Source of the DNA: Monarcha castaneiventris obscurior
Lineage: Eukaryota > Chordata > Aves > Passeriformes > Monarchidae
NCBI GenBank assembly: GCA_026261815.1
Contig: JAMPIT010000434.1
Coordinates: forward strand, 14,877,001 to 14,941,000
Length of the DNA: 64,000 bases
Direction: 5' to 3'
A program made the position numbers and the translations under genes. This document shows positions 25,901-39,449 of the stretch, in pieces; positions within the stretch are counted from its first letter, which is position 1; each line of letters starts with the position of its first letter. The notes beneath the pieces were generated by a model. It ran no database searches and was not told where the DNA came from. It worked only from the letters and a program-made list of their open reading frames with translations.

Positions 25901-28232
25901 GTGAATCCCTTGCAGTACTGCAGCCTCATCAGGGATTGTGTTCCACTCTGAAACTGCTCACCATTCACAGAGCCCAGATTCTGGCCAGACTGGAGTTGTT
26001 TGGCACTCACAAGCAAGCACATTTCCAGAACAAGATCAAATATTCTGATTTCTGACTGTTGCTCTTGCACCAAGGCTCCAGTGGAGATTTGTCAGACTCC
26101 TTACAGGGAACATATTGCTAGTGGATTTGAATTATAATTTGATTATCATTTACTGTCCTAGTGGTGTCAGATACTCACAGCCAGTTCCTGAGTTGTAATA
26201 GTTCTGTCTTTCCATCCTGCACCTGCAGCATGTTTCTTCTGGTGGCTCAGAAAAGTGTTTTAATAATTTTCTTCTGAGATGGAAGTACAAAATTGCTGCT
26301 ACTGAGATTGACCTGGGCTCACACTCAGCTGTAGCTGGAAGGAGTGGGGGGTACTGCAGTTGTTTCTTTGTATGCCCAGGATCCAGACACATGAAATATT
26401 AGCATCTGAATTGCCTTGTTAGGAGCCTAAAGAAAAAAATTCATTAGGAAGCTTTGCATTGAAATGAAGTATGTTTAGAAGCAAATGGAAAATGTTTAAG
26501 GAAAATAGGTATTCATGTGTCCTGAATGTTTGGTTGGTGGATGTTGGGTTTTTAGGGTGTGTTGTTTGGTTGGGGTTTTTTTTTGGTGAGAATTCTGCAC
26601 AACACATTGAATACTTGAAGTTCAAGAGCTGGTGGGATCTTGTTCGTCACCCCATATTTTCTTAGCAACGAAAGCCATACAATTTATTTTGTATTCCTTG
26701 ATATTTTTCAACTCATTTCTCCTGTTACTAACTTTTTTAGAGGCTATTATATTAGATCTTATCTTAAGAAAAGACTAAAATTAAGTGTATATCTATTTAC
26801 TCCAGTGAAGGAAGAAAGAGAATGGAAAACAAAGTCAGAAGGGTCATTCTCAGCAATTAGACACCTCTTTCTCCAGTAACTAAGTAATGGCCAATTATTC
26901 CAGTGAATTCAGATCAATGATAACAGTACTTTCAGAGACTTTGACCACAACACAAAATAATATTTTATTTTCTCTGGGCATGTTCTGTTGCATGTTAGAT
27001 TATCATATTTAATGGAAGTTCTGACATTTTCCTGCGCTAGCTAATATATATCAGTATTTGTTTTTCTTTTCTACTTTTCCTGGATGCATATATGCTCTCT
27101 ATAAAATCAACACATGGAGAAATGCTAATGTTCTTTTTGCATTGTCTGTTCAGCTGTGAATACTGCACAGTGCACTCAAAGGTGCTGGGACATATCAGTT
27201 ACTTATAAATGACTTATGTGGTTCTGGTATTACAGTAGGAGTCATGTGGAAAATGCCATGACCATCTGCAGAGTGGAAATCTGGAAACACTGTAATACCA
27301 TATAAAGCATCTTTTCATCCTACATGGCACTGCAGTCCCTCTGCAGAACTGCAATTTTGGCTGTAAGATGATTGAGGCTGATGTTGCACATAGATTCTAG
27401 GATTGTCTCCTGTGCATGTCTGAAAGTAACTGTAATGTACCAGATCATTATTTTATATGATCTGTTTCAGATATAGAAACATGAAAAATATTAGTATTTA
27501 TTCTAAGGAAAATAACAAGAAGTCAGAAATGCAGCAGAATTTACAATGGGCTGGGCTGCAGCTGTATTTTTTCCTGAGGCCCCAGCAATGTCACAAGCAG
27601 CAGACATGCAGAAGGATGTGGAAGCCTGGAATTCACAATAAGTGCCCCATTGCCAGCCTGGTCCTCCAGCACTTTTCTAGAGCTTTAGTCTCTGTTTAGG
27701 TTTAGCTTACATAAAGTTTTATTTTTCAGGCTATGAGTATAATTTTTATAACTCTTTTTACTTCTGACAGTCAGTCAAAGAAATACACTGTCTTGTTGAG
27801 TAAGGGTTCTGTTTTCCCCTTAGCTCAGCTGGGAATCTGGTTTCCTCCCTTGTGCTGCAGTGACATGGAGAAATTCAGAGAACTTGGGAGAGTCCAGGAG
27901 AGAATTCCCATCATACACTTGATGCTAGAAGTCCTGCCTTTTCCTCACTCCAGCTCCCATCATAGAACATCCACTGAGGATGGGGAAGTGTGCTTGTAGC
28001 ATTCTGCAAATTTACACAGGCATGGGCAGTGTCCAGGCAATACAGACAGGACTTGCCTTCCCCTGGGCTGCACCTTCCAGAAGGAATTAAATGCTGTGTC
28101 TGCCCAAAGAAATATGGACAGGTAGAAACTTAATTTTAATTTTGCAGGGTCACTTGTGAACAGGGGACTGGAATGGAAGGACATCTTTAAAATTCTTTGA
28201 TTCTACTCCTGCACTCAGTGAACAAATTCCTC
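19972..28232. other. Non-coding DNA, no supported gene
   Basis: AT-rich sequence with scattered GC-richer islands at about 21667-21950 and 23930-24200. Both are discussed as findings because the first follows an acceptor-like pyrimidine tract and the second holds a 154-codon open frame. A T run lies at 21581-21597. I recognise no known protein domain, RNA gene or transposon. Confidence 0.45.
23186..23219. repeat. (ATAGCAT)n short tandem repeat
   Basis: Four imperfect copies of the heptamer ATAGCAT, with small indels between copies. Confidence 0.8.
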
Positions 28233-28269
28233 AAGTTCTTCCACAGAGCTGGAAGAAGTGGAAGAACTT
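28233..28269. repeat. Perfect 12-bp inverted repeat (hairpin)
   Basis: AAGTTCTTCCAC (28233-28244) and GTGGAAGAACTT (28258-28269) are exact reverse complements separated by 13 bases. The flanking base pair and the innermost loop pair do not match, so the stem is exactly 12 bp. It is too short for a typical microRNA precursor. Confidence 0.9.
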
Positions 28270-31200
28270 CCACTGTAATGCTCTCCTCATTATTACTTTG
28301 CAGAAATAACCAGCTGCTGCTTCTTCCCTTTATTTCCAGCTGTTAACTCCTTTGAAAGAGAACTGAAAATGAGGTAGATATAATTTTCCCCTTGCAGATA
28401 ATTTCTGTGGTTACTGTGCTGCTGTGGGCTGGGCAGAAGGATGCTGGCAGCAGATGGGAGGCTTCAGTCAGGGCAGTGTGAGGAAAGACATGTAGAAATG
28501 GGGCAGTGTTGTAACTCCGTGACTCTTAACTCATTGCAGTGAGGACCTTACTGTGTGTAAGGTTCTTGTAGCTGTGGGTAAGGAATGACAAAACTCATTC
28601 CACTGAAAAAGCAGAAGTATCCCTGGTTTAGAATAGAATTTATTTTTAAATGGAGGCCTTCCCAGAATATCTTTGTTTTGCTCTGGGATTGTTGCCAAAA
28701 ATATGTTTTTGTGACATTTTGTAAATGTACCTGCATTCTTAGATAACATTATTTTTGTTGTTGTTCAAAACTATTTACAAAAAGAAACAGAAGGAAAGAA
28801 GTATAAACTCTATCAAAGTAATTGCAGGCAGTTTACCTAGCAAGGTAAAAGGAAAATGACAGAGATGGCAAAAAAAAGCTGGATTTAAAATGCAGCAAAA
28901 ATTACTCTCTTGCAAAATTCATTCCAGCCATGTGAGTTTGCTAGAGTAGAGAAATTGATTGAAATGCTCATCTTCAGATTGAGGTGGAGAGAAGTTTACA
29001 GGCATCACATAAAGTCAGGAAGTGATTCAGTAGGTTAAAGGCAGTCAGGAGTTTGAGACTGCTGAAGCAGCACAAATGACAGAGCAACTCCTGTCAGGGG
29101 ATCAGGAAAAAGGTTGGAGAGAACAAGGCTGAAAGTCGATTCAGCAAGGGAGGACACCCATGTTTAAAATCCAAATTGCGAAGTAAAGGGTGTCAATGAA
29201 GTATTATGAAGATGTTTTCAGTTCCATTTGGACCTAAATAAGAAAATTGTGAATGTAGCAAAGAAATTATTACCATAATAAATAGCATTTATGTAGCATA
29301 TCCATCACAACATCTTGAACTGGTTAACAAAGGTCCTTACATATTTTATTTTTACTTCATAGCCGATCAAGCAACAAATTAAGTGACTTGGGCAGATACT
29401 GAGAAAGTCAGAAGCACAGGCATGTTACTGATGAAGAGTGACTCTGTACAGTAGTCTGAATATAAAGATGCTAGGATATGCTCTTTCACAGAAGGGAGCT
29501 GTTCATCTCACAGCTGACATTTCTTCAGTGCAATTACACTCCAAAAATGCTGTGTACTGCTGTAATACCATTGCTGCCTTACCTGAGTTCAGAGCACCAC
29601 AAAACTATTTCCAGGCTTTGGAAACTGATGTCAAATGTTTATCAAGACAATGCAGTTTCTCTTTGCATTTTGTCTGCATTTCACAGCATATTATAAGTGG
29701 CATGTCAGTAAAAAATAGATTCAGTCTTGCCAGCAACAGAAAGCAAAGAAGGAAGCGGCAGTAGTTGGCTCCCAGCAATGTTCTCTTGGGAACAAGTCTG
29801 AACTGAGGCAGCTTTAGGGCTCTTTAGTTAAATTAGAGCTTTCCTTCAGTCCTCTACATGATGGGGTTGTTCTTTTAAGGACACCACCATTTTGCAAACA
29901 TCTAAAAAACTGAACTAACAGTCTTCGAAAACAGGCATCCTGTTGTTCTGCCTAGGTTATAGCAGCTACCAGCTTACAATACACAGAGAAAATACCTCTC
30001 AGTACATCACAAAAGAGAGCAGGAACATTCCATAAAACACCAGAGCGACACTGTCTGTGGCTGACAAGATTTACCTTTAAGGCACAAAAACCTTGAGGGA
30101 TGTAACAAAGAGCCACAGATCTCGAACAAGGAAGCAAAGAGAGTTGTGGCCATTTCCATTGCTGGGGTTCCAAGGCAGAGCTGGAATGCTGCTGTGCACG
30201 TCCATCCTCTGCTGCCCACTGCCCCATAGTGCTGCTGGGGACCGAGCTGGGCTGAGTTTTAGAGACTGCTTATGTAATTATTGTGGTTGTTTGAGGCTTT
30301 TTCCAGAAAACCCATCTCATGCCCCTATTTTGTTGTGACTTATCTGTCACTTTTATTACTGCACTGGATTCAGTTTGATTTGTGGATTAAGTTTACATCG
30401 ATGAAAATAGACCTGAATACATTCCAGTCCCCCCAAACAACTGTTACTCACCTTCCAGCTCCTCATTTTAGCATCACCTTTTCTGCTCATTCTCTCCTGT
30501 ATTCCCTACTCATTTGTGCAGTGGCTCCTTTATAGTCATTATCAGGGCACCAAAAAGTCTTAACAATGCTTCCTCCACATGGCTTGCCACAACTGGAAAA
30601 TGGTGCTGATTGTCCTGGATGAACTGTCTAAGAGGATGAACAGATAATCATAGAGATTATTAAGTTTGGCATTGTAATTTTTCACCTGTCAGTGGTGCTC
30701 AGTCCAGCAATCCTTGGTGCTACAATCTCAAACGTGGGGTACTGAAGAGATCAACACATCTCTGAACAGGAGGATGTGGACTTGTTTGGAAAGGCTCCAG
30801 TGTGGAGTGGCCACAGCAAAAGGAAGCAAAAGTGGTTTAATCATAGGATAATCATGCCATGGTGACTCAGTGATCATGGGTAGATTGCTGGGCTTGCATA
30901 TCCAGAATCCACCAGGAGCTTGAAGTGTGAACAGGCTTTGGCAGGAAGGTGAAGTGTGCAAGTGTTTGAGCAAACAGAGAGTCCTTTTTTCTGTAACTTA
31001 TCAGAAGAGTTGTCTCCTTGGATGCCTGATCATGAGGATGGCAGTACGCTCGCTGTTTTGCTCAAAGCTGTAAGCAACCTTCAGTAATGTGGATAGTCAG
31101 AGAATATGCCAGACTTACGTAGTGGCCCTTAAGGAAAATTACTCACTGGAGCCATTTATACCAGCTTGTATTTGCAAGGCAGGGAAAAAAAAAAGAAGAT

Positions 31201-32291
31201 ATTTTGGTCTAGCATTACGGTTCTTAAATCCATAAAAGAAAAATACTGCAAGTGATTATGTTTGCATACTGAATGGTGCTTAAAGGAGATAAAATAGCAA
31301 CAACTGAAAAATCTGCTGAAATTTGCTGGAAAAACTAAGTATAGATAACATGGAAGTAAAAACAACTGGATCTTGGTTGATCATTTTCTAGCTTCTTTCT
31401 TCTGGTTCCTGGCTTCAGCAATCTTTTAAATAAGTTTTCAATGTAAATTATTTTCTTTTCACGTTACCTTTTAAAAACAGCAGAAATTTGTGTATAGGTG
31501 CTTGCAGAGCTGACCTGCTTTTTATAACTCTTATAAAATCCCTTTGAGAAAGGAATAGGAAAAAAAAAGTAAAAGCACTGTGTTTGCCAAATGGCAGTAA
31601 TGCCTCCTGTCAGTAGAGAGAGGGGAAAAAGGTGTAATAAAACTCACTGCTATTACTTAAGAAGCTTGAAAAACTGATCTCTAAACGGAGTTGGAAAATA
31701 CTTCAGGAAGCTAGTTAGGGACATTGGGAATGTGCAGAACACAAAATTAATATTCTGTTGTAAACACAAGCTAATACCAAGGTGAACACCTTGAGAAGTT
31801 CTAATTTTCACTAGGAAAAAGATAATTCAGAAGAGAGATTTTCACATGTAACTCATCCTTTGCAGGGCTTTAATCACTTTAAATGTTTACTGCAAGTTTC
31901 TACGAATCAGTTTCTGGAAAGCCAGGAAGGCAATGGATCAGGCACAACAGGGCAGTACCTAAAATTTGAAACATACAGACAGCAATTAAAAAGTAGCAGA
32001 GATTATGTAGAAGAGAAGAAAAGTATAAATAACTTCGGGGTTTCTTCCCTTCAATTTTGTGAAAGTTCCAGATTTGGCAAAACCAACATTTTAATCAAAA
32101 CTGAACAGTATGCAAATCTGCCAGGAGTACTGATTTTCCTGCAATATACTGACTCTTTCATAAAAGCAATCTTAAGAAAGACTGGAGACCTGAATTTTCT
32201 ACCGAGACAACAATCATTTTATAGGAGTCCCAAGTTTATAAGGGAAATCCTGAAAAACATCAGAAAGAAGACAGAAAGAAACTGCCAGAAA
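28270..32291. other. Non-coding DNA, no supported gene
   Basis: No gene or transposon identified. A 500-base stop-free stretch on the + strand (about 31815-32315) begins without an ATG, so it is noted only as a finding. An AATCATAGAGATTATTAAG string near 30646 resembles a CR1 tail but has no CR1 body beside it. Confidence 0.45.
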
Positions 32292-32440
32292 GGATCATGG
32301 AATAATTCAGGTTAGAAGGGACCTATCAAGGGCTCCAGCCTCTTCTCAAAGCAGGGGCAGCTCTGAGGCCAGACCAGGTTGCTCAGGGCTGTAACCAGTC
32401 AGATCTTGCAAACCTCCAAGGGTAGAGATTACACAACTGT
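32292..32440 (-). mobile_element. CR1 3'-end fragment, minus strand
   Basis: Reverse complement of a CR1 3' end. The tail-side sequence ATCATGGAATAATTCAGG is followed by TTAGAAGGGACCTATCAAGG, a GCAGGGGCAGCTCTGAGG block, and then CAGACCAGGTTGCTCAGGGC and CCTCCAAGGGTAGAGATTAC. Similarity stops at about 32440, so this is a roughly 150-bp 5'-truncated copy. Its subfamily differs from the copy at 3952, because the GAGGCCAGACCAGGTTGCTC segment is typical of another CR1 3' UTR type. Confidence 0.88.
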
Positions 32441-34109
32441 AATGCTGAAGGAGGAATTGAAGTGGTAATAATGAAGAAATTAAAAATCAGTTTGTCTTTT
32501 GCAGTGTAATGTAGGTTTCAACAAAGTCCCATATTTTGCCAGTACTTAATGAGCTGCAGTAAGGTGCCTTGCTGAAGTAACAAGCCCTTTAAGGCACTCA
32601 GGAAAGACAAAGTGCGATAAAAATATTAATGACTGAATGTGCAAGTTGCATGAGTTCTTAAGAATAGCTACCAATATTTGTCCTAATTTTGTCTTTTTCA
32701 ATTACAAGTTTACAGCTAGACTGTGCCTTTATGTACCACCAGTCAATTTTTACAGCACATAAAAAGTTTCTTCACTGTATTTATTTGGCCATATAGCCCC
32801 CACTGATGTTTTACTGATGTACAGAGACGTGATTAACCCAAGGTCCCTGAGCATGCAGTGGCAGCTGGGTGGAAAAACCCAGGCGTTGATGCTGTTTGTA
32901 CCTCAGTGATCCTCCTCTGCAAGGGAGAGGTGACAGTAATAAGGTCATACAAGAGAATTCTCTGTGAACATTGAATATTTCCTTCTGAAAAGGTCTATAA
33001 AATGCTTGAAGAAGGAATGTTGAAAAATCATATGCTTCATGCTTTGAATTTTGCACTGTTTTTTTCCTCAGATATGTGACATAGCAAAGTCGAAGTGCCT
33101 AGGAAATTGTCTCCATATAAAGACACACAAAAAAGCTAAAAAAAAAAAAAAATGAAAAACACTGGCTTTGAGGCCATTTACAAAGCTGGAGGAATGTGAG
33201 GCTAGTACAGTCCAGAATTTAACATCTGTATCCTGCTGCTGCTAAAATATGGGTGTAGTCACAGTTGTTTGCCCTTTCGTTGCAAAGTGGAGGTTATTAA
33301 ATATCCCTGACAATAGAAACAGGTATGATTTAATAACAGCTGTTACCACGGACGGGACTGTGCCAGTTATATTTATATTTACAGAAACAAGTTTGTTCAG
33401 AAGAAAATTATCTGTCTGTGTATCTGTACTGACATCAAAGTATGTCTATTAGGTACTTCTATATAGCAGAGAATGGAAATGGAATGATAACATCAGAAAT
33501 TAAGTGTTCGCTTAAAATACTGAAATGTTAAAAATAGATAAACAAAAGGATCAGTTTCTGGAACATCTTATTATTAAAGGTGTTTTCATAATCAGCACCA
33601 GCTTCCCCTGAGAAGATAAAGGGGAAAGGACAGATTCTACAATAACTATCAGATTGCTTATGAAGGTTACTACAATATTTGTCTTGCCCATTCCATGCTT
33701 TGCTGTGCAGTCAGAAACAGATTTCAGTGTTTTCAAGAGCTGTTCAAGCATAATTAGAGACTCAAAATGAGTTGAAATCTCAGCTGGCGGCCTAGCAATT
33801 TGTTTTCATGCTGCAAGTCATTTAAGATTTATATAAGCATAACTTTTTGATGGGAGTGAGGGGATATCCTCAATCCAAGTGTCCCGTTATGCCTCTATTT
33901 CTATGCAAGATACAATGCACTCAGTGTCCAGCTGTGTGGTGTCTTCTGCCCCGTAATGTGGTAGAACCTTGGTAGCTGAGGTGCTGCTGTCTCTCTGAGG
34001 CAAACGCTGCAATATAATTGTAATAATGTTATATAAGGGTGCATTTGTTTCTTTTGTAATTCACTGCAGCAACAGGGTCGTTTCTAAATATGTCAGCAAT
34101 GCAGGGAGT
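32441..34109. other. Non-coding DNA, no gene seen
   Basis: AT-rich sequence with an A run at 33138-33152. Nothing else recognised. Confidence 0.5.
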
Positions 34110-34330
34110 GAGGCTCCTCCGGAGTCAGGAGAAGGCTCCCATGGCCGGAGCGCTGCCGGGGCGCGGGGCTGTGGCTGCGGATGGAGCCCGGCCAAGCGAG
34201 CAGGGCAGGGCAGGGCAGAGCGGGTGCGCTGCCAAGGTGCCTCCAGAGGCGCTGCCCGGGCTCACTGCGTCCTCCCACAGCTCCTCGGGGAGAGTTTTGG
34301 CGGAGTCCTTCGGCAGAGGGTGGAAGCTGC
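34110..34330. promoter_or_regulatory. Small isolated CpG-rich patch (candidate alternative promoter)
   Basis: About 220 bp that is strikingly GC-rich inside AT-rich DNA. By eye I count about 17 CpGs, including GCGCTGCCGGGGCGCGGGGC at about 34150-34169 and a GGGCA pentamer run (AGCAGGGCAGGGCAGGGCAG) near 34199. Retained CpGs in a bird genome suggest an unmethylated, possibly promoter, element. It lies 11 kb upstream of the TJP1 coding exon on the same side, so an alternative TJP1 first exon is possible, and a lncRNA promoter or GC-rich repeat equally so. Open frames of about 90-140 codons across it are not recognisable proteins. Confidence 0.35.
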
Positions 34331-37300
34331 TGTTCCTCAGTCAGTGCAGACTGTGGGGAGCACCAGAACTGTGTTCCAGGTGCCTCCCCGGACAGTGAGA
34401 GATACTGCTTGTTCAAGGGGGTGCAGCCCACAGCTGACTGCACACTCTGAATGAACCAGAAATCACTCCCAAACAACTTCAGGTGCATGACTTCTTCAAG
34501 TGTCTCTGCACCCTACATTCAAGGAGCCTTTTAATAAAGGACTGCATATGTTGGCTGAATTAATTTCAGTTTCAAATAAAGCACCATTTTTTTTAGAAAC
34601 AGGGAACATGCTGGTGCTTTAGAGTGCTATTTTTCATTTTGTCTGGAGAATAATAGAATCCTGGTAGAGCAGGTTGTCCCCAGGTGTGCTTCTCACCAAG
34701 GCTGTTCCTTTCTCTGTCCCTGACCACCACACAATAGTGCATCGCTGGGGCACTGGCCATCCTCACTGGTCACACATGACACAGTTTTTGGAAGGAGACT
34801 TGGAGGAAGGTCATGTAAGGACTGTATTTTTCTTTTCAGTGTGGGCAGAAAGATGGAAAATAATAATTTTAATTAATAAACAAGACTAAGTTTATCTGCA
34901 TATGTAACATACGTTTGAGTGACCTCAGCCAACTTATCCTTTAGACCAGTGGAATTATTTTTGCAGTGGAATAGAAAAGGCTGTGATAGCCTTCAGTTAC
35001 ACAACCAACTCTGTTCACTTAGAAACAAAATACTAATTTTAAAATGTAATATGATACCTAATGGAATTTTAATTTAAATTCAAATAGCAATGTTTCTGTG
35101 CTCACCATCCAGCTCGAGTCAGGACATTAAATCATGTTTTGATAAGATCTCATTACTCGTGTTGTAGTATTATAAACTGACGTGTTTTGAAGGCTCATTC
35201 ACCTTATTGCTCTGCTGGTTCTCAGGTTGTGCAGGTTGTACAAGATGGGGCTTGTGCTGCTGCAGGGAAGCATCACTGTTCACACCCTTGTCTCTGGGCC
35301 TTTCGTGACCATGCATGGGTAAAGCTGACCCTGCATATATATGAGCAAAGATTTTTGCAAAGCTCACATTTTATTTGATGGTTTTAATATAATGAGGGCA
35401 ACAGCTACTGTACTATCTTGTGCATTTGCAGATATAAAAAACATGATTCGTAATCCTTCTCGAATATGCTTATGTAGGTAGAGATTGTTTCACTGATTTT
35501 AGCAATGATCTAAGCATTCAGTGATTACCTCTGTAATTTATTTCTGTGCGGAGAACAATGAGTGGGTTAACTGCTCATGATGCAGCTCTGGCTGGGGAAG
35601 AGGGAGAGGAGGTTTCAGGTGAGTTGTGGCAATACTATGGTGTTCATGGGGGAAGAATGCCTCCACCTTCTTTCCTCTTCCATGTAAATCTCTGTCAGCC
35701 TCTGCAACTGCTTCCAGATTACAGGGCTTTTAAAGAGAAACAATTAATTATCTTTGTAATCAGTTTGTCAGGGCTATTAAAGCCTATTAGTGCAGCCAGG
35801 GCAGTGATACAGTTAGAGAAATGAAAAGGAGTAGGCTGGAAAAAAATTAGTCCATACTGTAAGACAAGTGTACAAAGAAGGTGCTTCTTCTAGTAAAGTA
35901 GTTTTGGATGCTTTCTGTGGTGACCTAGGGGCTAGGCTTGCTCTTTTTTTTTTCTTTCCCTGGTCGTGACATATATTATTCAGAAACCAAAGAGAGGCCC
36001 ATTTGTGAAAATAGCATATGGGTACCCTGAGAGAAATGTTTAGAAGTAGTATGCAATCTAGTTGTCCAGCAGTGCATGTCTAAAAAGCAGCAGTGCACGT
36101 ATTTGATGTTAAATGTCAGTATGACACACAGCCAGGAGAGGGTTGATTTCAAGCTCTGTATTTATAACTGGGTCTTAGGAAGAAAAAAAAAAGTCTGTTT
36201 TGAAGGCTGCTGCTTCTGATGAAAAGCTTTTGAAAAATATGGGAAAATAAATAAAGTTTCTGTGGAAGACCTTCTTTAAAACACTTGTTACATTTATTGT
36301 AAGAAACTGTATAAATCACTTCAGCATCTTGTTGTCAATTATCATATTTAGTCATCTTAAAACAGAAGTTGGAGTATTAATGTGACTCATGAAAGTTTGC
36401 ACACTTGGCAAAAATTGGTTTCTCCAGCTTTGAAAAGGCTTTCAGAAATACTTGGTAGCTAGGGAACAAGTTTTATGGTGAGAAGCTGTATCTTTTATTA
36501 GACTAAAGCATAACATTGGAAATACTCAACAAGCTTTCAGGCAAAGGGATCGAGAGACTGAAAACAGCCACACTGACTGGACTTCACTGGGAAACTTGCT
36601 TTAATGCTTGTCCTTGCTTTACCTGCTTGGAGAACAAGAAGAATTTCAGTCCCTAGGCTCTTGCTTTAGCACTTTTCACAAGTATTATAATCTCACACAT
36701 TTAAAAAAGGATGTGACAGTTACAGTTCTTCAGCTGGCACATAGCATTGAACTGACAGATGTGTAAAGAAAAGATTTAGCTAATGAAATTGATATAATGT
36801 GGATTCTGTGAGGCCTAAACACTTGGATGAGAAACAGCCATGCAGTAAATACAGTATTTGCCCTGTTAGCTTTGAGCTTTGCACTGTATATATTTTTGCT
36901 TTGAATCCTTCTGTACTGACTGTATAGGTTTAGCTAAATTAAAGCATTGTTCTGGTTAGAGCTCCTGGGCTTCACTGTAATACAGCTTGTGGAATGTGTG
37001 GTCCTGTACTAACGGGATGATTTCTCTGGTACTGAGGCAGGCAAGAAAATTTCTGACGGTGTATTTATTAGATTTAAAGTTGGAGTTTAAGTAAAGATAC
37101 ACCTGTAGTAATGTATGTTTATTTTACCAAATACTGATGCTTTCTGGGTAATGCAAAACCAGTTTTATCAGAACAGAGCTGAGCCCTAACAGTCCTGGAG
37201 ACAGATGCCAACTGTGAGTTTCTCTGAAGAACTTCTGCTTTGGCAAATGTAAATCAGTTTACAGATCTGTTTGCAGTGTAAGTGCCTAGAGAGCTGGACT

Positions 37301-39381
37301 GAATCTAATCAACTGAGAGAAATAAGTGAAGTTTGGACTCCCTATCAGTATAGGCAGTGGGATGACTCATAAAAAAATTTCTCATTTAGTACTTCACTTT
37401 TTTTTGAACCTCTTGTTTTCTGTGTTAAGCATACTCAGTCTGTGGTCAAAACTTGATTTCGTAAATCTTGAACTAAAATAATCTTTTTTTTCTAGAAATG
37501 TCTTACTGAAAATGCATTGCAGGTTGCAGTTAATGGGACCAGGTGTTAAATGCCTGCATGCTTTCCGAAGGTTTTGAGTGATTCAGTGACAACTGGTTTC
37601 ACTGTGCCTTTATACAGCCAATACTATCTAAATCTCCAAACTGAAACAATGAGCATCTAAGAATTTCTTGCACATGCATGATGACATATCATACAGGACT
37701 ACTGGAAAAATGTCATGCAATTATCCAAGGAGTGAAGCAAGCCATCCTGTCTCAGATGAGGTACAGGTGCCCCACCTCTGTAAGGCAGAGGATGCCTTTT
37801 GCCCACAGGTTCAGAAATCTGCAGCTGAGGTGATCTCTGGGTTTGAAGCGTAGGTAAACGCTTTGCGAGTGTAGCTACATAGCTGTGTTACCTTTGCCAG
37901 TAAATTCAGCTTAAAAAGTCTCCATCTTTGGCTACTTATTCCTGCCTCTGTGCTCCAAGGATAATTTTTAAACCAGTATCACTTCAGTTATCCCCATACA
38001 GAGTTAGCAAGGTGCAGCTATGGAGGGGATGACACGGTGCAAGAGCAGAAACGAGTGGCCAAGTAACGTGAGAAGAGTGCAGGGCTTTCATCACGTTAAT
38101 GTTGCCCACTGATTTCGTGTGCTGTGACACACCAAAGCCTAAAAGCCAGCCCGTGACGTGCTTTTCTTTCCTGACAACAACAGGTCAGGAAATAATGCAA
38201 TATCCTTCCACACTGAGCACTTTCTGTTCTAGTAGCCTCTCATGTATATTGTCATGTTGAAACTGTTACATACACTGAACACTTTTTAACTTACTTTAAA
38301 AACTTGTAGCGACATTTATTTATATAATTAAAAATATTAATATTAACCAAACTGTAACAGTTACAGATGAAATGGGGCATACTGCAAAACATGTTGTCCC
38401 TGGGAGCTAAATTTTGCTATTGATTGCAGACACAGCTAAAATAGCATATATAATATCACAGATAACCAGATGTCTACATAGTTGCTACAGACTAAAAGTA
38501 ACTGAAAACTCTCTTAAGATGGAAAGTATGTGGTGCTCAATGAACATGTCTTAAATAAGATCTCTTGAGGGTGTAGTCTGGATTATTGAAATGTGGAGTT
38601 AAAACTCATAAAACTATGTTCTGCTGTAGTGTTTTATAACAAAATAATGTTTTATGCACTCATGTCTCAGGTTTAATATATTTTGGAATGATAATGATTT
38701 TGAAAGAAAGGGAGCCCCAACAAAACCATCTCAGACCAGTGGTGACACCACTGTGTAATATAATCATCCAATAATATATAGTTAAGAAGCCTGCAGGGGG
38801 TACACACAAGGTAACCTGAGTTTCTTCCAGTGATACAAACAGTGATCTCTTTAAAGTACTTTTGTTTTTAAAACTGTTTTTATTATTTGGCGGTAGAAAC
38901 AAAAGCAAAAGCAAGTACCGAGATGGAAAGGGTTCACAACCCTATGGGCGTGACCATCAGGAACTTACCTTAGTTACCTCCTCTAGACCTTACTGAAGTT
39001 GCTCTTGTAAAGCAGGTGCTACTAGGACAGAGCTACCAACTAAGGTAAAGATTACACTGGAATTAACTGGGTGTAATCTGGTGTTCCTACTTCTAAGCAC
39101 ATCGTTAGTTCCTTGACTTGATGGATTTGTGCGCGTGAATTTTAAAGGAATAGATGGAGTCTTGTACCAGTTGTAATGAGAAAGGGTAGAGGATAAAAAT
39201 AAATTTGAGATTTTAAAAGACGAAAGCTGAGTGGCAATAAAAATAGATTATAGGTTATAAAGTTCAGTAATCTAAGTTTCTACATTTTTTGCAATTTTGC
39301 AATAAAGTCTTTTTGGTATGAAGAATTAAGAAGCAGATGAGCTCACACTTTTGCATCATTATCTATAAACATTTTTAGCAG

Positions 39382-39449
39382 TGTAACAATTTTCAGTATA
39401 TATTTTTGTGTTGAATGTAACAATTCTCAGTACATATTTTTGTTTTCTG
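39382..39449. repeat. 34-bp tandem duplication
   Basis: TGTAACAATTTTCAGTATAT and the following 14 bases recur immediately with period 34 (second copy at 39416). The copies differ at a few positions (TTTTCAG/TTCTCAG, TATATA/TACATA). Confidence 0.85.

Noticed and set aside
30646..30666. AATCATAGAGATTATTAAG string resembling a CR1 3' tail
   Set aside because: No CR1 3' UTR follows on either side, so similarity is limited to about 20 AT-rich bases.
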